Assembly: GCA_007570785.1 (NCBI GenBank)
Contig: ML662465.1
Span: forward strand, 6,685,974-6,749,973
From: Antilocapra americana
Taxonomy: Eukaryota > Chordata > Mammalia > Artiodactyla > Antilocapridae
Reading direction: 5' to 3'
Length of the DNA stretch: 64,000 nt
Numbering within the stretch: position 1 is the first letter of the stretch; each line of letters begins with the position of its first letter. The position numbers were made by a program, and so were the translations under genes. Under the pieces are notes generated by a model. The model was not told the DNA's origin and made no database searches. It worked only from the letters and a program-made list of their open reading frames with translations. Positions 11,301 to 23,300 of the stretch are shown here, piece after piece.

Positions 11301-14300
11301 AGTACTGTGTCACACAGGCCACCATGACGGACAAAAACACTACTGGAGGAAGTTACCTTTTTTCACAGACGGTGCCCCAGATTCTTCTGCTGGCCAAGGA
11401 GAGCCACTCAATCCGTCTCTCATACATCCGCATTGCTCTGCTGAGCTGTTTCTGCAAACTCATGGGCCATCCACAGTCAGCACTGCATAAAGCATGGCTG
11501 ACTAAGGGGCCTATGGGGGAAGAGGGTGTCTCCCACTTGGCTTCTACGAAGGGTATGTCAAGGCCATGGGTATCCATGTACAAAAGTCCCTCTAAAGCAT
11601 GTACGAGGACTTCCCTTGTGGTCCAGTGGTTAAGAACCCGCATTCCAAAGCACGAAACACCAGTTTGACACCTGGTCCAGCAAGATTCCACATGCCACAG
11701 GGCAACTAAGCCCATGCGCTACAACTACTGAGCTCCCACTCTGGAGCCCGTGAACCACAACTACTGAAGACTGAGCACCTAGAGCCCGTGCTGTGCAGTG
11801 AGAGAAACCATTGAAACGAGAAGACCCAGCATTACAACTCGAGAGTAGCCCCCACTTGCCGAAACTAGAGAAAGCCTGCACGCAGCAACAAACACCCAGC
11901 GTAGCCAAAAATAGATAGATAAATAAATAAAAATTTGCATGTACTCGTCCGTCACAAGCCTAGGAAGGGAAGAATCAGTGTTTCATTGCTTCAAATGGGG
12001 AGGAGGTAAATCTTGACCAAAAGGATTAGAGGTTTTTGTTTAAGGCATCCAGGTTCCTGCCTGGAGGGGAGATGGAGAAAGCTCCAGAAGGGCCTGGGGG
12101 TGGAACACAGTCTGTTTACAGGAGGGGGCTCTGTCACTGGCTTGGTGCCTCCACAGTCCACAACACCTTCCTCTCATCCCCCTCCCCACTCCCCAATTCT
12201 GACTGATGGGACCCAGCACTGACCTGGTACTCGTACAGGAAGGGCAAGTCCACATGAATATTCTTCACCGTCCCGTCGTGCCATTCAAATTGCACCATCG
12301 CCTTCTGCACTCAGGTGTGGCCAGAAGCGGGGCAGGTGAACAGAAGCACAAGTGAGGAAGGATTTTAAGTTTAAATAGGTCACTAGGTTCTCCAAGTCAG
12401 ACTCAAGAGAGAGAAATGGGCTCTTAACACCCCTACGGGTGGATTATGCCCCTCCCCATCACCAGGCCACTGCCTTGTCAGGAGCTGGCAGCTGAGGGAC
12501 TTCAGGACACAGCTCCCTGAATGGACCAGGTCTGACAGCAAACCGGCTCCCTTCTCTGGAGGCTCTTCTGAACAACAGTATCTTTATTATAAGGTATGAT
12601 TAGAAGTTTGGGTAATAGCAGAATCAGAGACCTTGAAACATACTATAGTCATAAGTTCCTAGATTTGGAAACCCAGATGGGCCTTCGTGGACACTTTGAA
12701 AACCAAATTTGTTCATTCATCCTCCATCAAGTTGTCATATCTGTGTCTCTGTCACTCCTTCCATCCAGTCATTCATCTATGGGCTGCCAGAACTAGACAT
12801 CCTTTGCCTCTTTCCTTTCATTTTTCTGTCTTTCCACTGATCTTTTTTTTTTCTGGCCTTGCCTTGCTGCCTGTGGGATCTTAGTCCCCTGAACGGGGAT
12901 CGGACCCATGCCCCCTGTAATGGGAGTGCAGAGTCTCCATCCCTGCACCACCAGGGAAGTCCCTTCACTGACTCATCTTTCTATTCACCTATTATGCTCT
13001 CCTTCCACTTCTCCATCCTTTATCTCAAACTTCATTTAACCTTTGCTTTTATCCTATCATCTTTTTATTCTATCCTGTTATCTATCCTTCCATCTGTTCA
13101 TATTTCCATCCATCCATCCATTCTTTTACCTATTCATTTATCATTTCCATCCATCCACTCACTCAGCCTTTTCCTCCTTCTTTCCATCCTTCTGTCCACC
13201 CAGGCAGCCATTCACTGACTGCTTACTTGTACTTCATATAGGGGAAGAGTTCTTTCTTTCAAAGGGCTCATACTCTGGTGGGGATTAGACATGTAACAAG
13301 CATACACATATGTGCATCATAGGAGCGATAGGAGAAGTCTGTAAAAGGTAGAGCAAGGGCCCAAAGAGAGAGTGTGTTCTGAATGACAAGGAGGAAACTT
13401 TCATGAAGGAGTATACTCCCTCTTACCCCAATCTCCCAAGTTTCATTTTTCGTATCTTTGAAAAACAGCAGTTAGAGTAGATCTGATGAGAGTTCTGGGT
13501 GGAAAGCCTGCATCCCACTCCAAGCCCTCAGGTCCTGCTCCTTGGGCTCTGTCTCATAACCTCTATTTCCTGAACATTTCAGAAAGGAAATACCACACAG
13601 GAGCTCCATGGCAAAGGACAGGACAGAACTCTGAATCTGAGTTACCTCATGGATAGTTGATGAGACTGTTTTCCGGAGAATAGGTACATATTCCTCCACG
13701 GGAGAGAATGCATTGGGTGCCAGAACCTGATAAAGGTTTAGCTTCTTGGCTGTAAAAATAAATGGTGGGGTTTGAGGCACTGCTCATGAAGCCCCAGAGG
13801 GTTCATGCCTTTGGTCAATCACCCACATCTTGGGTTCTTCCCTCTCTCGGGATTTACCTTTCAGGCTATTGGTCTTTAGCCATTCTGCAGAAGTCATGTC
13901 CAAGTTTGGGAACTCAATCATGAGGGGATCCTCATGCTTTGGGAGTTTAGGCAAGAGACTCATGAGTGAACTCTTCGCAACCTCTGTGGAAACCTAAATT
14001 GAAATGAAAAATCATCATCACATAATCATATTTTAGAGCTGGAAAGTCCACAGTCTTCACCTACCCACCCAAGGGAGCATCTTAAAATATTGTGCTTAGT
14101 TGCTCAGTTGTGTCTGACTCTTTGTGACCCCATGGGCTGTAGCCTGCTAGGTTCCTCTGTCTTTGGGGATTCTCCAGGTGAGAATACTGGAGTGAGTTGC
14201 CATGTCCTCCTCCAGGGGATCTTCCCAACCCAGGGATCAAACCCAGGTCTCCTGCCTTGCAGATTCTTTACTGTCTGAGCCACCAGGGAAACCCAGGAAT

Positions 14301-17300
14301 ACTGGAGTGGGTAGCTTTTCCCTTCCTCCTCCAGGGGATCTTCCTGACCCATGAATTGAACTGGGGTCTTCTGCATTGCAAGTGGATTTTTTATCAGGTG
14401 AGCTACCAGGGAAGCCCTCATAAAACATTATCTGTTAAATTCCAGGCAGTTTTGCCTCTCCCTCCCATAGTCCCATCCCCATCTCTAGAGATGTGTGGAA
14501 TTTCCAGGAGAAGACAGAGCTGTACCCAGCAACTCACTTCCTCTGTCATCTGTCCATCCTCCTAACCCATTCCTGCCCTTACCATTTGAATCAACACCAT
14601 GGACTCCAAGACGACAGGTGGCCCTGCCATGGGCACAAAACATAAGCTCCAGGGAACTAAAAAGCAACTCTTGTACCAAATCATTTAGGGAGCCCTGATC
14701 TAGCCTAGACTCCCTTGCCCACATTTACAACCAAAAGCCTGAGGTTCTGAGAAGTTAAGTCACATAGCTTGTGTACGAGGAAAACACAAAACGGCAATTC
14801 CCAAATTTCAGACATTCGAGAACCACCTTCATGAAATTTGCTCTTTCTGAGGACCAGTGTAATTTGTTGTTGTTGTTGTTTAGTCATTTAGTCATGTCTG
14901 ACTCTTTTGTGACCCCATGGACTGTAGCCCACCAGGCCCCTCTGTTCATGGGATTTCCTAGGCAAGAATACTGGAGCGAGTTGCCATTTTCCACTCTACG
15001 GAATCTTCCCCTGACCCAGGGATTAAACTCGAATCTCTTGCATTTGCAGATGAATTCTTTACTACTTAGCCACCAGGGAAGCCCTACACTGTTATTTACT
15101 TAATATTTTAAAAAATCAAACATGTAACACTGTCTTTTTAATAATTAATTTTAATAACATTAATTGAAATTAATATTAATTTCAATTTTGATTTTAATGG
15201 ACTCTTTTTTGTATTTATATTATATATATATATACATATACACAAACACACTTTATTTTTGGCCTCGTCTTACAGAATGTGGGCTCTTAGTTCCCTGACC
15301 AGAGATTGAATCTGGGCTCTTGGCAGTGAACGCACCAAATCCAAAACATTGAAACTGTCAGAGAATTCCTAGTACCTAAATAATTTTGGAAAGCTCTATT
15401 TCTATCAGAATGAGCTAGTTTTAAATATATAACATTTAAAAGAATGTTAATCTGCATATCATCTTATAATTATTTTGCAAACTACAAGTAGTATATGTAT
15501 TTCATTTTGGGAAACTCCTGGCAAGATTCTGACATCAAACAGACATGAGTTCAATTGAGACTAATCAACTTCTGTCTCTGTGATCGCAGGTAAATTATTT
15601 AAACTCAACTTCAGTATTCTCATTTGTAAAATGGGGGTAATAACATATCTGCTGCAGACCGATGCTGTAAGATAAAGTAAGGCATTTAAAAAGATTAAGC
15701 CTTGTGCCTATCTTAAATGCCTACGCACTCAGCAAATGAAAACCATTAATTATTGTTATTGTTTATAGATAATCACGTGGTCCCGGAGGCTGTGGAGTTG
15801 GAGAAGACTCTTGAGAGTCTCTTGGACTGCAAGGAGATCAAACCAGTCAATCCTAAAGGAAATCAGTCCTGGATATTCATTGGAAGGACTGACGTTGAAG
15901 CTGAAACTCCAATACTTTGGCCACCTGATGGAAAGAACTGACTTATTGGAAAAGACCCTGATGCTGGGAAAGATTGAAGGCAGGAGGAGAAAGGGACAAC
16001 AGAGGATGAGATGGTCGCACAGCATCATTGATTCAATGGACATGACTTTGAGCAAGGTCTGGGAGTTGGTGAAGGACAGGGAAGCCTGGCGTGCCACAGT
16101 CCATGGAGTCACAGAGTCGGACACAACTGAACGACTGAACTGAACTGACAGATAATCAGTAGAAGAGCTGAAACTAAAATTCAGAACCTCAGTCTAAGTG
16201 CTGTGTTTCTTTCACGACAGCTAGCCAGGTCAAAACGTGTGGTACCCCAAGTCTGTATCTTCACTCCGTGATGCTATAAAAGCGTTTCCAATTCTCTTCT
16301 GTCCATAGCTAAGTTGTCTGTGCTGTCTAAACATAGCACAGCTTTTACAGTGCATGTGTCCATAAACTTTCTGAGTTTTTCTGCTGATAAATGAAACGCC
16401 CTCAAGCAGGGACTTTGCCCCGAATGAATGAGATGCTGGTGAGAAGATGTCTCCAGACAGCGTACCCTCCAGACAGACTACACAGTAGTTGAGGTTTTCA
16501 TCATTCTACAAATAAGGGGGAATGGAGGGACAGTGTTTAAGTGGAAGGGGTGGCAGAGGCCTGATGGCCTTTCTCTGAAATAAACGTTTTTTTTCAATTA
16601 GATCATTCACCAGGATCCTTCCAGCAGAGGCTGGGGCAGTTCAGAGCCGTGGGGGCTGCGAGGGGGCGGGGCCTCGCCTCACTCCCCTCTTGGGGGCCTG
16701 GCAGCCGCGCCCTTGAGTGACAGTTGAGACTCCGAGAGCATGCGAGGCCAGCTGCTGCGCGTGCCGCCTCGGGGAAGGTCTGAGCTCTGGCTCTAAGCAC
16801 TTACCTCCTGCATCACGCCGCTGGGCTCCTCACAGGGTCCTTTGGGGTGCAGGGCCTGCACGTGGTCCCGGAGGCCCTGGGCCTTTTGGATTTCTGCCAG
16901 GAGCTCATCCACCTCCCGGCTGCTGCAGATCTGGGGGTGGTGGGGACAATCAGTCATCCAGTAGTCACCTGGTTACCGGCAGTGGCCGAGGTGGGAAAGG
17001 GCAGGCAGCCACGTGAATCCCTAGGGCGGAGTGGCGTGTTCTTTAAAGCGGACGTTATGAACAGGATCCATGTGCAGGATGGAGCCTGCCTTTGTACATT
17101 ATTGGCTTGCAGTGTTTTAAATAGTTGAAAGGCTGTCTAACCTTACAGATGTGAAGAAACACTTTATACCCTCCTCTAGCTATAATAGTAATAATTAAAG
17201 GGCTATAACGAGTGCTGGCGAACACATGGAGAATTGGAACTTGAGGGGTGCGGGTGGGACTGTAAAAGGGTGCAGCTGCTGTGGAGAGCAGTTGGGTGGC

Positions 17301-20300
17301 TCCTCAAAAATTAAACAGAATTACTACACAACCTAGCATTTCTACTCCTAGCTATGTACCTACAGTAACTGAAAACAGGGACTCAGATACTTATCCACCA
17401 ATAATCATATCAGTTCACAGCAGCTCAAATACCCGTTGACTGATGAATGGATAAACAAGAGGTAGTATATTCAGAAAACAGAATGAAGTTCTGATACATG
17501 TTAGAACACAGATGCATCTTGAAAACATGATGCGGAGTGAGAAAAGATGGACACAAAAGGTATATGACTCCATTTATAAGAAATAGCCACAATAGGTAAA
17601 TCCCAAGAGACAGAAAGCAGATTGACAATTAGCTGGGGCAGCAGGGGAGGGGGAATGGGGAGTAATTGTTTTAAGGGTACAGAGTTTCCTTTTGGGGAGA
17701 TGGAAATGTTTTGGAGCTAAATAAAGGAGGTGGTTATACAACATTGTGAGTATAAAAAGTGCCACTGTTGTTCACTTTATTTATGAGAATTTTCTCAATT
17801 TTTAAAAATTTATTTATTTATCTGGCTGCTCTGGGTCTTAGTTGTGATATGTAGGATCTAGCTCCCTGAAACCAGAGATCAAACCCAGGCCCCCTGCATT
17901 GAGAGCACGGAGTCTTAGCCACTGGACCACCAGGGAAGTCCCTCAATTTTTTAAAAATGAAAGGAAATCACACACACACACACAAATCCAGATTTCTGGC
18001 TCTTGTTGAAAAATCAGAAGACTGATAACACTGAAGTTCACTCCTGCAGAACAAATAAATAATGGGCTAGAGCTAAGCAGAGGCGTCTCGTTCATTGGGG
18101 CAAGTGCTGTTTCATTCATCACACTCCTTACCTCTCACTACTGTGTTCTCATCAGAATCAGTTGTAATTTTTTGTCATCTTTGCACTGTTGTTTTGCTCA
18201 TATAAAGAAAACAATTAAATTTGTTTTACCCATACCTCCATCAAGAGTGGAAAAACAACAACCAAGTCAAGAGGTTCACAGGTTTTAAGAGAAAATATTT
18301 CTTAAACCAGCCGGTTTCATTCACTCACCCATAGTATCTTCCTAGTCCTGGAGTATGTCACTCCTCCAGAGTCTGGCCAGAGAGGTAACAAGGGATTTCA
18401 CCCAAGGAAAATGTTGCCTGACCTAGACTTTGTAACACTAGAACATACTTGTGAGATGCAAATATTCATTTACTCTTGGCAATTAGTAGTTAGCAGGCAA
18501 GGCACAGCCTGTAGCTCAACAGACAGCTGGGTCCTCAATCAGCCATATGGATTTATGCACACATTTGCTGTCATCTCCATTACAGACGGAGTGCGTGATG
18601 TTATTATTAACTGAGACAAGGACTAATGGATGGACTGGTACAGAATTACTTGCTCATTCAGAATTAATTTTGCTGTGTGTCTCTTGCAGTAAATGGGGTC
18701 TATCTAGGAGAGAGAACTGAAGCAACTGCTTCAGACTCAGCTTTGGTGGGAGGAGAGGTGGGGCCCATGTCGATGGCAACTGGGTAGGAATTCAGAATTC
18801 TGTCAGCATGCAACCAGCTCATTGTGTGCATGCTCAGTTGCTCAGACGTGTCCAGCTCTTTGCGACCCTATGGAGCCTGCCAGGCTCCTCTGTCCATGGG
18901 ATTCTCCAGGCAAGAATACTGAAGTGGGTTGTCGTTTCCTCCTCCAGTGGATCTTGCTGACCCAGGGATTGAACCCAAGTCTCCTGCATTTGCAGGCAAA
19001 TTCTTTACCACTGAGTGACCTGGGTAGCCCAATCAACTCATCATACACATTGACAAAAGAATCTCTTGTGACTTCTTATTGTTCGTGTTCTTCCCACATA
19101 CTCTTTTTAATCTGATTTTACTTGATTAAACCCATTGGGTGGGGGAGAAGGGAAGCCAGTACACACAAATAATCTTTCTGGCCCAGATTCCCCAGGCACA
19201 ACCTTGGAAGCAGGCAGGGATAGGAGGAGGGGGCAGCGTGTTGGCCCAAGAGCTTACCTCTGTCTCTGGGCTGTAGCTGTGATAGTAGCCCCCAAAACCT
19301 TCCACAAGGTTCTTCAGGACAGCCTGCAGGGATGGAGACAGTCAGCCCTCCCTAGGGCAACGCTGCTGGTCTTACAAGCTTTCTCCTTATCTGAGCCTCC
19401 CAACTGGGCTGATCAGTGGGAGAACTAGGTACAAGGGGAGTTGTATTCTAATCCACAACTTGGGGGCCTCAAAGCCTGGCCCAGCTCACTGTTGCCAGTC
19501 CAAGGAAAGCCTTGAAGATTCTTGGGTACTTACAGGAGGCACCTGATCATCGCATTTGTAGGTGATGATGTGGGTAATGAGGTCCCTTCCAATGGCAGAC
19601 TGTTGGATGTAATTGGACAGGATTTCAGAAGGCTGATCTGGGCTGGGAAGAAGAAGGAAGAAGAGAAGGGGGCACTCCAGCAAAATGGTAATTCTCAAAG
19701 AAGCTCTACCAAATCTAACCAGTCACCTGTGTCCCAGGTCACCTGTGTTAAGATGCAGAGCATAGTGGGCCTCAGGCCTGGCTGCCCTGGCCCCCTGCCA
19801 TAAAAATCTGTAGATGAATGGCTTGGAAATACAGCCCTCTCTCAAGAGCACGTGAAGAGTCACACTTGATGGTCTTTTCTCTAACATTGGTTTGGTTCTC
19901 CAGTCCCTTCCTGGGTCTGTTATTAGCTTAGCAAAGGAGACCTACCAGCTTCCCATGATGGTCACCAGAGAATTCATCTCCTTCAGAACGAAGACTTTCT
20001 TCAGGGCTTGTAGCAGATTGCTGCCTCTCTCAGGCTGCAGTTTTTTCACCCAAAGCTTGAGTTCCTGGAGACTAGGCAAAATGATAAAACCTAATAACAG
20101 TACTCATACTAGGGACCAGGCCCAGGACAAACACGGGCTGGTGGAAGCCTAACAATAATTCTTTGATCTGGATACCTTATTCCCATTTTATAGATGAGGA
20201 AACTGAGACTCAGAGTCAGGACTTGCCCAAGGGGATCCTGTAAGCAATTGGAAATGCTGAGACCTCAATCCAGGTGTGACTCAAAGGCCTGAATTTCTAG

Positions 20301-23300
20301 CGACTCTGCTACGTGGGGTCTGGGACTAAGCTCCTTTCCCCTCCAACTCTCCGGGAGGCAGATCTCAGCCTGAAACATGGGGTTAATCCCCAACCCAAAG
20401 AGTCTTGAAGAGAAGACACTAAGGCTGTGTGGCTACATCCCACATGGATTGGAATACACACTACTGGCAATAGGGGAATGACTCAATACAGAGCTTTCTT
20501 GGTTCAATGTTTCACGTGCACTAGTGAGACAGCTCTGGTCTCCCCATTTCTCCTTCATTCTGACACTCATCCCCCCCAAAAAACCCCTCAGCTCATTGCC
20601 AGTAAGTCTCTTTCATTATTATAATGGTTGAGTTTCCCTTTTTAACAAAGAGAACAAATCCCAGGCCTGGCGCCGTCTCTAGTCAATAGGTTTCAAGCTG
20701 GAATTTAATATTACTCTTTTGTCTGCTTTCATTCTATTTATTTTTATAGCAACTTTCTTTTTTTTTTTTATAGCAACTTTCTAATTATGGCAAGTGATAC
20801 AGGCTTCTCAGTTATGGAATTGATAGTTTCATTCAGAATAAATATTGGGTTATTTTTAAAATCAATAATAGTACAAGTTGCACAGAGTAAATAATAGTAC
20901 AAGAGGCAGGGATATGACAAAAATCGCAAGGGAAATCCAGGAATAATTGCAGCTGAGGAACTCTTGGCTAGATGGTCTCAAGGTGACTTCCAGGTCTGAC
21001 ATCCTGGAGCTTTGAGGCTGAATGAGAGTGGAAATCACAGTTAAAAAATAAACAATCTACTGAGTGCCTTCTCCCTGCCAAGCACTTCCCATGCCAACAT
21101 CTCTGTGAGAAGCAGGTATCCTCACCTTATTCTGCTAATGAGAGAATTAAAGGATGAGTCAGGATCCCCCAATAACTGTCAGAGCTGGGATTCAAAGCCC
21201 ATGCTGCCTGAAAGGGCACTTCTCTACCCAGAAGGGCGTCCTTCTATGGCCAGTGCTGGACAAGGGAACCTCCGTCCCAGAAACCCAAGCATGTGGCTTT
21301 CCCTGGGATCCGCTCTGCGCTTTGGAATTCAATCCTGACTACCATTTCAGAAATGTTCCCTAACCTGAGTCTCAGTTTCCTCATCAGCAAAATTAGGATA
21401 GTAATCCTATTCCATGTGTTGGCTATAAATATCGAGTAAGAGAGTACATGTGAAGTGCCAAGCATGGCACCTAACACATGGTGGATAATCAAGGCTATTC
21501 CCTTCCAGGAAAAGAGATGTCTACTTTCAGGCATAAATTAGTAGAAATTCTTAGTTGTTTAGTTACTAAGTTGCATCTGATTCTTTGAGACCACATGGGC
21601 TGTAGCCCACCAGACCACTCTGTCCATGGGATTTCCCAGGCAAGAACACTGGAGTGGGTTGGTATTTCCTTCTCCAGGGGGTCTTGCCAACCCAGGGATT
21701 GAACCCAAGTCTCCTGCATTGGCAGGTAGATTCTTAACCACTGAGCCACCAGAGAAGAGCTAAACAGTGGGATTGTAGGTAGCTATTAAAAAGAAAGGGG
21801 TTGATCTCTGCATACTGAGAAAAAATTAGGCAAAAAGCCAAGATGAAAAATAGTGTAATGTTCTCTTGATTATGTTTAAATAAAAGAGGATAAACACACA
21901 GATGCATTTATGTGCAAAGACTGGAAGTAGATTGAAGAAACTATTATTGGGAGGTGAGGGAGGGGGAACTAGGGTGAGAGGGAGACTTATCTGCTATTTT
22001 TTATCCTTTTATACTGTTGCAATTTCTGAAAATCAGTGTGTATCATTTTCATAATAATAAACTATCTTTGTTAGATTTCTGGGTAGAAATGGTATCTTGT
22101 CTTTTCAATTTGTGGTGCTCATGGGGTGATGACTTTTCCAAAAGTTATTGGCTTCTTGTGTTTCTGTTTTTGTGAACTGTCTCACTTATTTTGTATTTTA
22201 ATCTTTTGATAAAGACAGTAACACTTTTAGGGAAAAAAATGACCAGGTAAACACCCAGGCCAAGGCAGGGCAATCACTCACCTTGAGGTGCTGACTTCTG
22301 TCAGGTTGGGCCAGAGAGCGCTGGTGGTGGCACCGAAGGACAGAATGTACAGCTTCTCTTTGTGGCTCAGCTGCTCGTCAATGAGGTTCTGGTGGGCAAG
22401 AGGACATCAGTGGCTCCCAGAGTCATTTGGAGCCTGCCTTCACCTCTCATGCTGTGGTTGGGCCCTCTGGGCTGAGATGTGAACTGTGCTGAAACAGGGT
22501 CCCTTAAGACTCAGCTCAGCGGCCCCAAGTTGACATTTGCTTGCTGCCCCTGAGGTCACAGGGGTCTGGGTGGAGTGCCCTAGCTGCTCATCCCAGCCTG
22601 ACCTTGGCTGTGTGTGGTCAGGGCCGGGCCTGGGCAGTCAGCCAGTTCTGGAGATGGGCTCTTGCTCCCACTGACTGCAGACCCAAGATCTCTTCTGGAG
22701 CACCGGCCACACACTTGGGTCATGGGTGGGTGGGATGAGCACCCACTTCAGCATGTGTGATGGCTGGACCCTGACTGTGGCACTTACATGTGGCACCCAG
22801 GGAGGAGCATGGAGTTTGGGGGCAGTGGTTGCCGTCCTGGCTGTATGAGTTGAGGATGGAGTGATGGGTGCAGGGCCAGCCTATTGGGTGTTCTCAAGCT
22901 CAGCCTGGTGAGTATCCAACAGTAAGATAACTCTTCCCTCTCCTTCCTGGTGAGAGAGTTTACTCTTAGGTAGGTTGATAAGGAGACCAGGGCCCTTGAG
23001 GAGGAGGAAGGGACAAACTTCTTTTTCTACATTCTCTCATCTTAGTCACAGAAGACTTTTCTCCCCTTGAACTCTGAGTTGTTATGACAACAATCTATTT
23101 TGCCTAAGACTTCCTTTCTTTAAGCCCAGAGCTAATGACTATACAACAACACATCTTGCTCAAGGGTATGTTTTTTCTTAAGCTCTGTACTAATGATTAT
23201 ATAACCACAGTGTATCTTGCTCAAGGACATGTTTCTCCTTCTTAACAAAACACTTCTGAATAATCCTATCTTAAGATCTATGTTGTGGGAGTGGGCCTGG

